Below are positions 10,998 to 21,962 of a stretch of 64,000 bases of DNA, in pieces. Below the pieces are notes generated by a model. The model was not told the DNA's origin. It did no database searches and saw nothing but the letters and a program-made list of their open reading frames with translations. Both the position numbers and the translations under genes were made by a program. The stretch comes from Fusarium oxysporum f. sp. lycopersici 4287 (Eukaryota > Ascomycota > Sordariomycetes > Hypocreales > Nectriaceae). The DNA lies in NCBI RefSeq assembly GCF_000149955.1, contig NC_030989.1:2861839-2925838 (forward strand). The letters are read 5' to 3'. How positions within the stretch are numbered: the first letter of the stretch is position 1; each line of letters starts with the position of its first letter.

Positions 10998-11962
10998 ATG
11001 CTCATTCTGATTGCAGGCATCACCGGCATGGTCGGCCAGACCCTTGCTCGCTATGCATTGGAAGAAGGCTATCAAGTCCGCGGATTGAGCAGGAACCCAG
11101 ATAAACTGAATGCCGATATTGCATCAAAGCTCGAGAGCTTTGTTGCCTGCCCCGACTTCCTCGATAAGTCTTACCTTGCGAGAGCCGTCAAGGGAGTTGA
11201 TGTCGTTATCGCAGCACTACCTCCAGTGCCTAGCATTATTGGAGCAGGACAACTGGCTCTCTTGCTGGAAGCCAAGAAAGCAGGTGTCAAGGTAAGCCCC
11301 GCGCCAACAAGCATTGTGTCAACACTAATGAGCTGTTCAAGGTTTTTCACGCCGCTTCTTGGAACTTTGATTGGACTAAGCTCGAGCTCGGCGATCACGA
11401 GACGTACGATGCTTATATCGCTTTCAAGCGTCTTGCCGAGCTCTCTTGCAGCTTGAAACCCATCTATGGTTTTACAGGTGCCATCTTGGATTATTCGCTC
11501 ATTCATATCAAGGATGCAGGTCGACCCAGTCTGATCAACACTGAAACTCGAAGTGTTGCGTACTTCGGTACTGGAGAAGAGAAGATGTCGTTTACTACTC
11601 TTGATGACTTGGCAAAGTATACACTGGCCGCTATAAATGATCAGGATATCATTAAGCGTGGTGTTTACTATGTCGAGTCGTCTCATTGCACTATGCCGGA
11701 GCTCGCTGATATTTACGGCAAAGTGCGTGGCTATGAGATTAAGAAACAGTGCTTTGGCGGCAAGGCTGAACTTCAAGCGATGTTGCAACAGGCTAGAGAG
11801 AATATCGACGCTTTCGAAGCCAATAAGTATATCGACTTGGCTTATGGGATGGTATTTTTGAATGGCAAGGCAGTTATTAATCCTATTGATAATGAGAGAT
11901 GGGCTAGTAAGGTGACTCCTACCGGTCTGGAGCAGTGGCTCAAAGAACACCCTGAGGCCTAG
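10998..11962 (+). CDS. NmrA-like / isoflavone reductase-type NAD(P)-binding protein
   Basis: Two exons, 10998-11291 and 11342-11962, with a 50-nt intron, giving 304 residues. The N-terminus LILIAGITGMVGQTLARYAL has the GxxGxxG dinucleotide motif of atypical SDRs, followed by RGLSRNPDKL, where the Arg pair favours NADP(H). The rest resembles NmrA/isoflavone-reductase-like proteins, with no classical YxxxK motif. Members are either reductases of phenolic or polyketide intermediates or redox-sensing regulators. It is single and divergent from a Zn2Cys6 gene, so it may be that regulator's target. No other pathway gene is beside it, and the substrate is unknown. Confidence 0.8.
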
Positions 11963-12142
11963 TTCAAGATTGGAGTTGGTTGTAGCATAATTGTAATACC
12001 GTCCTTACAGATACTTTAATAACACCGCTAGGTCTACCGAGTAAACGGACTTGCTCCTCAACTAAATAAACTCAAGAAACCCTTACGGTTGAACCAAGTA
12101 TTGCTGCTTTACTCCAGGAACATCCCTACGCCAAAAGAATAA

Positions 12143-15100
12143 CTAGCATCCGAAATGAACGTAAGGCATCCAGTTCGTATTCCCGAGATCTGGTTGATCT
12201 TCTTCCTCACCTACAGCTGTGATGTCCCTGATGTACTTGCTCTTAGCTCGTCCCTTGTCTCTCAACTTTCTCAGTGCTTGATGTAGGCCTTTGCACACAG
12301 ACAGGTCGGTCATCCCTTCATCACGTAGAGTTTCATAGAATGCTTCAGCTACATCAACGCAATGCTTATCTGATACTTCCCATAGTGTTCCAATGACATG
12401 TCTGAAGCCAGTCAAGTGGAACGCACCAACAAGATGAATTCCTTCATCTGAGAGTCTTGACTCCATGTTTGTTCCGGTTCGGCAAGCGGAGAGGTATGCG
12501 AGAAATGGTTGAGTGCTTTCTAGATTCTTCCCACGGATGTCCTGGACTGTGAGAGGGTTGGTCTCCCAATCTTCAAGACATAAACAGCTTTTCGACGGTT
12601 CCGCCGCGTTTAAACGTCCATGTCCGGCAAAATGAAATACATTGCAGGCCTCCAGGGATGCGAGGACTCCCTCCTTCAATGGCCTGGGCGTGCCCGGTTT
12701 GAGGTCGAGCTTTGGACACATCTGCTTCACTATGTTGACTTCATCCTCAGCATATGGCAACTTCCCACTGCCTGGTGTGTTACGCATGGGAACAAGGAGT
12801 GCAGACTTTCTCTCTAGTTCACGGGCAGGAACAAGTTCCCGCTTTCGCCCATGAAATAAAGATTTGATGGTTAAGGCATATGATGATATGGCCCTATCCA
12901 AGACTGTCTCTGTAGAGCCTTGGTCGTGGCGCCCAGCAGCATGAATTGGTATACAACTGAGGGCATCGGTTGGAATCCACCAGATATGGGGCCATTTGTT
13001 ATCCAATACAGGAGACGTGAGACTAAGCGCATTTAAACAAGGATGGCCGAGTGCATCCCACAGCCATTCTAGCCGAGATGCAAGCTCAGATCTCGCTGAT
13101 GGGAAACTCGCCCATGCGCGGAGCCTTCTTTGCGACAAATCAGGTAGCTCAATGGTTGTGATCCCAGTACCCTCGACGATGAACGCATCACATCTATAGA
13201 AGGCGACATTAATGACGATGATCGGATCCGGAGTAGCTGCTATCATCAGTTCTGCCTCGGTAGGCGGTAGAAGAAAGGTCTCATATCCGAATTTTCCTCG
13301 GACCTCTTGAAGAAGAACATCGAATTCCTCATCTGCTTTCCGAAATCTTTCTTGCTTCCGCTGCCAAGTCGCTAAGTCGTCTTCTTTCGTCGATACATCA
13401 ATTCCGCTTTGCAGCTGACCCATCTCATCTCGGACACGATCAAACTCCTTCGCCAAACCTGGGTACTCGAGCTTAAGCTCTGAGGTATCTGTGCGAATGT
13501 CCATAACGAATCCTGAGATTAAACCTCTTCCCAGCTCCAGGAGCCTGAGGGCCTCATAGGGTCCTTTATTTGCACTCAAAGCCGCAGCAGCAGCCATTGA
13601 TGTCAAGCCAGACAGACTCGAGAGCAGGCTCTGTCTGTCTGCATGTGCCAGAAACCGTGGACTTACTTTCGGGAGAAGCAACACCGCTTCACGCAGCAAT
13701 GCACTGGCCTTCACCCATTCTTCTCGCTGTATGTATACGTAAGCAGCAGAACCAGCTGCTCGTATTTTCTGAGATGGGGCTGCTGCTTTGGAGTTCCATG
13801 CCTGAAGTAACCATTGCATTTGACTGTCCCGATCGCCGGCAGATTTGGTTACCTCGAATCGCTTATCAAGCCAGTTGCCCAGATTATTTATTATGACCGA
13901 ACGATTGAGATGATCTTGGGGCATTGCTTTCACTGCCTTGGTGATATTTTCGATACAGCGATCTAAATCATCCAGGGAATCAGTCCTGTGGAAGCGGCTA
14001 CCAAACACATTGCCCAGTGTGTTGAGGTAGGATGAGATATCAGGATGATCTCGGGCTGTCAGATCAACCGCCTTGTTGCTAGCTTCGATAGCTCGAACAA
14101 TATCACTTTCTCTTCCAACTTTCTCGTAGCGTGTGCGAAGTGATGATCCAAGGTTATTGTAGTAAGCAGCGAGGCTGTCACGAGACAACGGAGTAGCTTG
14201 GATGGCTTTGTCAATGAGGTCGATAGCACGATCAAGATGGTGTACTTCGCTTGTTCGTTCAAAGCGCAAGCTTACTTATTTGCCAAGCTACTCAGATACG
14301 TAGGAGAAATGAGGGTGAGTCTTCGCTGCGATCTTGATGGCTTTCTCTACAGCATCAATGGGCGTGTTCCCAAATCTTGCATCGCTCCTGTCCTTTGGAA
14401 ACGCGCCCTCAGTTGATTCCCAAGACTGTTCAACCGGTTGGTTAGTTGTGGATGGCCGTGAAGAGTGCTGACCACTGACTCGTGCGTTCTCCCAATGGCA
14501 TAGTCCAAATCTGCAATTGAGCCCGCCCTTTCAAATCTCATGCCGTGGCAGATCCCCAAGTTGTTTAACGTGGATGCAAAGTTTGGTCCATCGCGAGGAG
14601 TTGCTCCTAGGCACTGGGTGAAGATATCCAAAGCTTCGTTTAAATCCTTCACTGAATCAGTTCTCTCGAATTTCCTGCTGAGGCTGGTTCCTAGGGTATT
14701 CAAGAATGCGGAGCGATCAGGGTGGCTCGGGGACGTGATGTCTACTGCACGACGTGCTGCTTCAATGGAATGATCCAGATCCGTGAGTTCTCCTAATGTT
14801 TCAAACCGCGCACAAAGCCATACACCTAGGCTATTCAAGAAGCCGGGGTGTTTTCGTGATGTAGACTTCACCGCTCTTGATGACGCCTCGATTGCACAGT
14901 TAATGTCGTCAACTGTGCTTGTTCGCTGGAAGCGCTTCCCATGACTGTTGGCAAGGTTATTCAGATATCCAGCGTAGTGCTGGTGACTCTCAGGTGTCAA
15001 TTTCACGGCTTTCTTTGCGGCCTCGACGGCATAGTCCAGGTCTTCAATCATATCTGTCCTTTCAAATCGAGTACTGAGCCAGAGTCCAAGATTGTTGAGA

Positions 15101-15807
15101 CGGTCAGCAAGATCCAGACTATCGTCAGGAGTAAAACTGATGGCGGTTTTCATCGCGTCAATAGCTCGGCTCAGATCCTCTATCGCTTCAGTTCTTTGAT
15201 ATCGCTTATGAAGCATAACACCCAGGTTATTCTGCAATCTTGATGACTTGTTAAGATCTATCATTGGTATCAAGTGTTCCACAATAGCGATGGCCACATT
15301 TAAATCTTCCATGAGGTGGCTCTGTTCAAATCTCATCATCGATCTGGCTGCTTGGTTCTTGAGGAGCCTCATTCGAAGATCAATATCATTGAGCATAGCG
15401 TCACGGCTGGGCCTAGACACCATGATGTTAGAAATCTCTTGGCTTCGCATCTATGTTCTAAACGGAAAGTAGAGTATAACTCACGCCTCGGCGATCTGTC
15501 CAGCTAGTTGCTGGGAGTGGTGTAAAATCACCAAAAGCGTCACGAGAATATCGAGCCACTCATTGAGAGCCTGTTTATCTGGAGGTGAAGCGACGATCCC
15601 CCTTTTAGTCCAAATTATAGCTTCTTCCAGAGCATTGCCTGAATTTGACATCTCGAACAAAAGGTAGTTGGCATAGATGCGGATTTTCAAGTCCTCCTCA
15701 CTGTCACTGCCAGATGAGTTTCCCTTTCCCGTGAAAGCACGCAACTCAGCCTCGCTCATTCCATGAAGTGAGGCAGCTGATTCTGGACTCAATTTGAGGC
15801 ATTCCAT
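12143..15807 (-). CDS. TPR-CHAT (caspase-like) protein, possibly disrupted
   Basis: Exon 1 is 15485-15807 (ATG 15807). A 72-nt intron (GTGAGT donor, CTAAC branch) leads to an exon starting at 15412. The middle is an array of about 11 TPR-type repeats of 43-44 residues with the pattern LNNLGxxLxxRFERT. The C-terminus is a CHAT peptidase domain with the His of VFHFAGHGRL and the Cys of AYLSACRTG, the caspase/separase-like dyad, ending WMPYVHFGC. Around 14271-14390 the repeat frame is broken: a shift after QDL, then two in-frame stops. Skipping 14271-14350 as a GTAG..AAG intron would restore one frame (1,170 residues) but would delete most of a repeat that clearly was coding. CHAT proteins in fungi are candidate death or allorecognition effectors; the function here is inferred only from domains. 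Confidence 0.7.
14271..14350 (-). other. Lesion or weak intron inside the TPR array
   Basis: On the minus strand this segment reads as one TPR unit in the frame of the CHAT half, with DAVEKAIKIAAKTHPHF visible, but it carries a TAG and a TAA in the next 12 codons. Measured against sister repeats, the spacing between LG and RFERT is exactly conserved through the stops. The preceding repeat needs a shift of one or two bases near 14362 to enter this frame. The alternative is an 80-nt intron with a weak GTAGAG donor and AAG acceptor. The C-terminal part has no nearby ATG of its own; its first codon is TTG. Confidence 0.65.
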
Positions 15808-16345
15808 TGTAACTCAAATTATCGTAGGGTGATAAAATTGCTAAATTCGAGATAAGTTTCTGCAGTCTCTGCAAGGTTTGCGTTGATTGCGATGATATTG
15901 AAGCAGAGGGGAGCCAAGAGCCTCTCGGGCATTAATAATGCCTTGCCGCCTACTCCTGGCTTGTCTTTACGAATCAGCATCGCTCTTGATACGCCCTTAC
16001 GGTCAAGAGATAAAAGCGTGGGGGAAGCAAGTGTACCAGAGCTCCAGGGGATGAGGCGTCCACGCGACAACCATCGGCATTTATCTTTATGATGCGAAAC
16101 CCTGCCCAGATCTCCAAATATCGTTCCCAACTATCCTTAATTACCATAAGGATTCTTATCCTTTTAAGCAATTCAGAAGAAGCTGAACTCATGCAGCGCT
16201 TGTAGAGGCACTGCATTTTAGTGGGCCCTCCCCCGTGGCTGTGCAGTAAATGCACTGTCAGCGTTATCTTTGATGACTCTTTGCTACGCACCAACTTGAC
16301 AATTCAACATACGAACTACATTGATCCAAAGAAAACTAATGAATC
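15808..16345. promoter_or_regulatory. Divergent promoter, TPR-CHAT / F-box-ankyrin gene
   Basis: About 540 bp between divergent starts. Two overlapping minus-strand open frames (15819-16130 and 15974-16294) could be remnants of a further upstream exon of the TPR-CHAT gene, since one contains SWERYLEIWAGFRIIKI, but they are in different frames with no convincing splice, so I do not call a gene. Confidence 0.35.
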
Positions 16346-18124
16346 ATGGGAGATCAGGAATACCTACAGAGTTTTTTTCCAACAGAGATATGGCTTCATA
16401 TCATCCAGCAATGCACGGTGTCGCTTTCTCTCGCCGAAATGCTGAAATTATGCCGCGTCAGCAAAGCCTTCAAACTCGTGACAATGGAGGCCATCCTCGA
16501 GTCCAACATGCTGGATGATGTGGGATACTGGGATCCTGTGCGGAAACAAACCATTTTCTACCGCATGGTAGATTATGATCACCGTTCATCGTATCCACCT
16601 CTTTTAGGGAATGCATCCGACGACGATGACACCAACTCTGAGCCCGAGACCCCAGATCTGGACAGACCGTTGCCTCCATCGCCTCCAGAAGCCAATCAAG
16701 AGCCATCCGAGGATGATACTCTCTCTGAGAAAGAGCTATTCACTTCCAACCCATCAGTAGTCCCTAGCGACGATTTCTGGGTCGTGTACTTAACAACCAG
16801 GACATTGGGCAGAATCAGGTCGAAACCGCCAACTCGAGACCATGTTCTGCTGTTAAAAGTTGCAGAATATATCTACCAATACATGCAACAAACATTTTCG
16901 CAGATAGAGTTAGAAGATATGGTGCGGGTGGTTTGTGAAGTAGCGGTTAAGCACGGATACATCTACTCTCATCCCGATTTCTACACCAAGAATGAATCAC
17001 CGGAATTCGATGCGACAGCGCTTCATCTGGATGAGTCTTGTGGAGTTTTTCGAGACGCTCTAGCGGTCATGGCTGTCTACTTGAACGATATTTCTCTTCT
17101 CGAAGATACCCTCTCCAATGAGGATTTGATCCTTTGTCCCTTCCACCAAAAGCCACTATCAACGACAGATAGCCAACTTACAGCACTGCTATCGTTCCAG
17201 ACACCTGTTCCTCAGGCTGGCCGCCTAATAGACGATGAAGGTGGCTTCAGGCCGCCGAAATGTGGAAAGTCTCTTGTCAGACTTGCAAACCCAGTTAAAC
17301 TTGCTGTCAAGTTGGACAAAATGGAATGCATCACCCTCTTATTGAAGAGTGTTTCTAACGGACAACGCGAACTTGATCTGTATAGGAAGGACATAGTCAC
17401 TGAAGTTGCTCTCCCGGAGCAGATTGACCTTTTGCGCGTTGCAATTGAGTCGGGTCGGCCTCTCACGAGATACCGATTTCTCGCACCGTCAATTGCGGAT
17501 ACTATCTGGATGAACGGACGAACTGACCTTTCTACAAGATCACTTGCTGGTATCAAGTTGAGCAAAATGCTAGAGACAACAACCAATCCTGAGGTTTTCA
17601 ATCTGGCGTACGATGCTATATTGGATGGTTATAGTGAGGATGAAGGCGTTTGGTGGACCAAGGGTTTCTCCTCCGGGGCAGACACTCTCGCATCTTGGGG
17701 CTTGAGAAGGCTTCAACGCGCTGTATTGGACGACTGTCTGCCCATCGTTCGAAGACTCATAGAATTGGGTTATGCATTAGGTCCGACACGAAGCATTGAG
17801 GATTTGAAGGATGAGGAGCCCAATGTTGTTGCCGACATAATTAATGGCGAAAGGACGGTAGATATAGCTCTGCCTATCGCGGTCAAAAGAGGGAATCTTG
17901 AGATGGTGGAACTTTTATTCATGGCTGGCGCGAATAGGAAGCGCAAAAATGTTCGGAAAGCGATGAGAATTGCTGTGGAACAGGGTAACCTTGCAATGCT
18001 TGAGGTTTTGGCAAGTCAAGGATCTCCGGCGGGACTATTCAACCGAAAGGCAAAACAACGTTGGAAGCGAAAGATGGAAGAGGCAGGCAGGCAGAATATG
18101 CTGAAATGGCTAGAAATGATGTGA
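16346..18124 (+). CDS. F-box-like protein with C-terminal ankyrin-like repeats
   Basis: Intronless, 592 residues. Residues 10-45 (FFPTEIWLHIIQQC followed by LCRVSKAF) look like a degenerate F-box, which would bind Skp1 of an SCF ubiquitin ligase. Residues ~85-130 are acidic and Pro/Glu/Ser-rich, probably a disordered linker. The remainder is helical with at least two late units resembling ankyrin repeats (ALPIAVKRGNLEMVELLFMAGA and AMRIAVEQGNLAMLEVLASQG, spaced 33 residues). The C-terminus is basic (RKAKQRWKRKMEE). Such fungal F-box/ankyrin proteins are numerous and variable, and the target is unknown. It is divergent from the TPR-CHAT gene. Confidence 0.7.
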   Translation: MGDQEYLQSFFPTEIWLHIIQQCTVSLSLAEMLKLCRVSKAFKLVTMEAILESNMLDDVGYWDPVRKQTIFYRMVDYDHRSSYPPLLGNASDDDDTNSEPETPDLDRPLPPSPPEANQEPSEDDTLSEKELFTSNPSVVPSDDFWVVYLTTRTLGRIRSKPPTRDHVLLLKVAEYIYQYMQQTFSQIELEDMVRVVCEVAVKHGYIYSHPDFYTKNESPEFDATALHLDESCGVFRDALAVMAVYLNDISLLEDTLSNEDLILCPFHQKPLSTTDSQLTALLSFQTPVPQAGRLIDDEGGFRPPKCGKSLVRLANPVKLAVKLDKMECITLLLKSVSNGQRELDLYRKDIVTEVALPEQIDLLRVAIESGRPLTRYRFLAPSIADTIWMNGRTDLSTRSLAGIKLSKMLETTTNPEVFNLAYDAILDGYSEDEGVWWTKGFSSGADTLASWGLRRLQRAVLDDCLPIVRRLIELGYALGPTRSIEDLKDEEPNVVADIINGERTVDIALPIAVKRGNLEMVELLFMAGANRKRKNVRKAMRIAVEQGNLAMLEVLASQGSPAGLFNRKAKQRWKRKMEEAGRQNMLKWLEMM

Positions 18125-18342
18125 AAAGGACGTTGACTACAGACTAATCCTTCAATCCTTCAACTCCGTTCCTACGAATTGACTCTGCCTTATCGGCTGA
18201 TGCTTCTCTTACCCCTCTTATCCACCGCCAAATTCAGCCTGTAATAGGCCCTCAAGGTTACACGTGACGTGTTGGTCCATGTCTCGTATCACTGCTCACT
18301 CATTCTTTATTCTCAATCTGCCAAGAAGCCTCATTTTACCTG

Positions 18343-18643
18343 NNNNNNNNNNNNNNNNNNNNNNNNNNNNNNNNNNNNNNNNNNNNNNNNNNNNNNNNNN
18401 NNNNNNNNNNNNNNNNNNNNNNNNNNNNNNNNNNNNNNNNNNNNNNNNNNNNNNNNNNNNNNNNNNNNNNNNNNNNNNNNNNNNNNNNNNNNNNNNNNNN
18501 NNNNNNNNNNNNNNNNNNNNNNNNNNNNNNNNNNNNNNNNNNNNNNNNNNNNNNNNNNNNNNNNNNNNNNNNNNNNNNNNNNNNNNNNNNNNNNNNNNNN
18601 NNNNNNNNNNNNNNNNNNNNNNNNNNNNNNNNNNNNNNNNNNN
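18343..18643. other. Assembly gap (301 N)
   Basis: A run of N replaces the sequence holding the start and 5' part of the hydrolase gene at 18644-19651. The 218 bp between the preceding stop and the gap show no coding feature. Confidence 0.99.
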
Positions 18644-19651
18644 ATACTCCGACTACGGCTATCACAACGCCGCTGATGAGAATGTACTGCTTTTCTTTGC
18701 GCCGTTATGTGCATCGAGAATTTTCCACTGTGCGAAAGATGAGTTAGCCAAGAAGTACCGTGTTCGCATCGTTGTGATGGATCGGCCGGGTTTTGGTGGG
18801 ACGGATCCTGTCAAGTTGGAGAAGAGACCTGCCATGTGTCGAAGTAAGTCACCACTCACCGGGACGAAACCAACAGATAACTAATATTCTCAGAAATGAC
18901 TCTGGCTCTTCTTAAACACCTTGGAATCAAGCACGTTTCTCTTGCTTGTCACAGCGGAGGAACCGTCTACGCTCTAGACATGCTCGTTCATCATCCCGAG
19001 ATTCTCAGCCCAGAAAGGCCCTATCTCGCCATCGGAGGTCCCTGGATCCTTCCATCTCACTCACACCTTCTGTCAATGTCTGTAACCCAATCATTGCCCG
19101 CTAGCATGCTAGCCCAAGCAGACAAGTTCATCGGTTTCGTCAACGGCACCCTTGGTCCAGTTGTCGCGACATCTGCTGGTATGAGCCAAATGTTTGGATT
19201 ATCCAAAAAGAAGAATGTAGAAGGTGGCGCTGAGGAGACCAAGGCCGATGCCCTTTTTGAAGAATCCTTGGAACCATTCTTGTTCAAACTTGTGCACGCA
19301 GAGAGTATTCGCGGATTCGGCGATGAGTCGGTTTTCTTAATGCAGAAGACAGAGGGAGTACCAGGATGGGGCGACTGGCTTGACTATGATGACTTGGTGC
19401 CGAAGTTGGTACAGGCGCTGAAGGGAGCTGGCAAGAGGTTGACCGTGAATGTCTACTACGCTGAGGAGGATTCTATGATTGGAGCACCGGGAACTAATGG
19501 ACCGAAATGGTTGGACAGCTGTTTCAAAGGAGAAGAGGTTGAACAGGTCATTACCTACAACACCAAGACCATCGAGGCAGCGGACCATGACACGATTTGG
19601 AGTATACGTCGGGGTGTTCCCTTCGATGTCTTCAAGAAATTGGCTGGATGA
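18644..19651 (+). CDS. Alpha/beta hydrolase, 5' end lost in gap
   Basis: Visible exons are <18644-18843 and 18894-19651, joined by a 50-nt intron (GTAAGT donor, CTAAT branch), about 319 residues. The fold's early strand and oxyanion region read VLLFFAPLCASRIF, followed by MDRPGFGGTDP. The nucleophile elbow is ACHSGGTVYA: Ser is present, but the usual first Gly of GxSxG is Cys. The catalytic His is probably in EAADHDTIW near the C-terminus. Acid residue candidates lie in NVYYAEEDSMIG. It would cleave an ester, lactone or similar bond; substrate unknown. It is convergent with the aldehyde dehydrogenase and 8 kb from the BVMO, whose ester or lactone products would need such an enzyme, but that link is speculative. 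Confidence 0.75.
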
Positions 19652-19716
19652 TCTCCAAATTATCTTTCTCTATGAGTATTTTGGTACAGATAGACCGTCT
19701 TCTCAATCCATCTACC

Positions 19717-21327
19717 TTACAACTTCGCCGCAATGTTAACATGCACAGCCTTGATATTCGAATATGCCGCAAGACCAGCCTCTCCCAACTCCCTTCCAAT
19801 ACCACTCTGCTTGACTCCACCGAATGGAATCCTCCAGTCGCTATCATTACTCGAGTTAATCCAAACCATACCAGCTTCAATCCTCTTCGCTACCTGATGC
19901 GCCCTCGTCAAGTTAGTAGTAAACAGGGCACTACCAAGACCATACTGAGTATCGTTGGCTAAGTTGATAGCTTCTTCTTCAGAGCTAAACTTGCTTACCA
20001 CCACAAATGGTCCGAAAACTTCTTCCTGGAAAACTCGCATCTTGGGAGAAACGTCTGTGAAGACTGTAGGTTCGATGAAGTAGCCCTTTCCATCGCCGAC
20101 CTTCTTGAATGGCTGGCCGCCGAGCTCAAGTTTGGCACCTTCTTTCTTACCAACTTCGACGAAAGAGAGAATGCGGTCGTATTGAGCCTTTGTAACTTGA
20201 GGACCTTGGAAGGTCTTCTCGTCAAAGGGATCACCGACCTTGGAGATGTTCTTGACTTGAGCTCGGAAAGCAGCGAGAAACTTATCGTAGATGCCTTCTT
20301 GAACGAGAATACGACTTGTTGCAGTGCAGATCTGACCCTGGTTTGACATGATGCCAGCATGGGCCCAATAAGCAGCCAAATCAACATCAGCATCATTGAA
20401 GACGATCAGAGGACTCTTGCCGCCAGTCTCTAAAGTGATGTTCTTTAGGTTGCTGCTAGCCATCTTCATGATGGTCTTGGCTGTTGGGGTAGAGCCAGTG
20501 AAGGCAATCTTATCGACGTCCATGTGAGAAGCGAGGGCTGCACCGGCGACGGTTCCGAGACCGTTGACGATGTTGACGACACCGGGGGGGAAGCCGGCCT
20601 TGACGACGAGGTTGGCGAAGTAGAGGATTGAGAGGGGTGTTTGCTCGGCGGGCTTTAGGACTACGGCGTTACCGCAGGCGAGGGCAGGGCCGAGCTTCCA
20701 AGCTGCCATAGCAAGGGGATAGTTCCATCTATCAAAGTTGTTAGTCAAGAGGGCCTCTAAACTACTCGTTTTGAGGTGCACTTACGGAATAATCTGTCCG
20801 CAAACACCAATAGGCTCACGGATAGTATATCCAAACTTATCACCAGTGGTCTCAATAACCTGTCCAAAGACCTTATCCGCAAAGCCAGCATAGTATCTTA
20901 ACGTCTCAGCCACCTCAGTCATGTCCTCATTGAACGAAACAGAGTAAGGCTTTCCGTTGTCCCATGTTTCGATCGTAGCGAGAATGTCTCGGTTCTCTTC
21001 GACGAGCTCGGCAAGTCGGTTCATGAGCTTGCCGCGCTCTGTAGCTGGCAGGTCTCGCCATGCGGGATTGCGAAGGGCGCGACGAGCGGCGCGGACAGCT
21101 TTGTCGACGTCTTCGGACGATGCGGCGTAGACGGAGGTGATTTCCTGCTCATTCCTTTGATTGTGAGTGATGGTTCTTTTGGCGGTAGGGCCTTGGTCTT
21201 ACGTTGGGTTTATTGAAGTGATTTTGCTGCCGTTTGAGGATGGAACAAATTCGTTGTTGATGAACAGCCCAGTAGGCTGCTTGTAGGTTCGCCCATTGGG
21301 CGCAGTAAGTTGAACGTCTAGACTCAT
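19717..21327 (-). CDS. Aldehyde dehydrogenase (NAD(P)+)
   Basis: Minus-strand exons 21203-21327, 20786-21154 and 19717-20728 give 501 residues, the normal ALDH length. Joins are clean: SINPTNEQEITSVYAA and IIPWNYPLAMAAWKLG. Hallmarks seen are the coenzyme-fold FTGSTPTAKTIM, the general base Glu in LETGGKSPL, the catalytic Cys in NQGQICTATSR (the position of Cys302 of ALDH2), EEVFGPFVVV, and the C-terminal PFGGVKQSGIGRE. It oxidises aldehydes to carboxylic acids in the cytosol or mitochondria; no obvious targeting peptide (MSLDVQLTAPNGRTYKQP). It lies beside an amine/amino-acid permease and a copper amine oxidase, so removing amine-derived aldehydes is a reasonable role (inference). It is of the ALDH1/ALDH2-like type by sequence. 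Confidence 0.93.
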
Positions 21328-21962
21328 TGTGGATGTATGATGATTCGATTCTACAGAAGATATCTGGGGAAATCAGCTGAGGAAAAGCTATCCTTGTATA
21401 CCTATAGTCATTCACAGCGTCACTCGATATCACTTTCGTATAACAGCGGAAGCTATCAACGTGGGGTTCCGATTCCCCAGACCAAAAGGTTGAAAAATAT
21501 TGCCCATTCTCGGTATAGTGTCCTCCGGGCCGGTGTGGATATCCGGGCGGGATACCCTGGATCGATAAGGAGATGTTTCTCGCTTCCGTATCGGGCAGTC
21601 GTTTTGCAAGCGATTTAAGCAGAATCGGGGTAAGAAAATGCATTCGGCTACTGGAGTTGCAAGCGGTTGATCATTTGCCGTGCCATGGGACCCTTGATGC
21701 ATGATCCAGGGGTGATATGACTGTCATGTCGTATGATTTGCTGTCAAAAATGCAAATATGCTTCCTAAATCAACGTTTCCTGTCACTGGAGATCGACTAT
21801 ACCGATTATGGTAGTAAGATAGGCCAAAGATACAGTGTAATTAAATAGAACGGGTTTTCCCATGCGCAAGTGCCATCTTCATTGATTCTAAACTTCAACT
21901 ACAACTACACGTATCTGCTACATCTTCACACCAAGTCTCGCTATGCCGGTCCTCCCAACCAA
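21328..21962. promoter_or_regulatory. Promoter of aldehyde dehydrogenase; permease 3' flank
   Basis: About 635 bp. Open frames on both strands (up to 164 codons) overlap the ALDH first exon or run through non-coding sequence, with no domain features. An HGATAR-type site (AGATAG) occurs near 21820. No other signal seen. Confidence 0.4.

Noticed and set aside
11171..11950. 259-codon minus-strand frame over the NmrA-like gene
   Set aside because: Antisense of a gene with clear motifs and a canonical intron; no motifs of its own.
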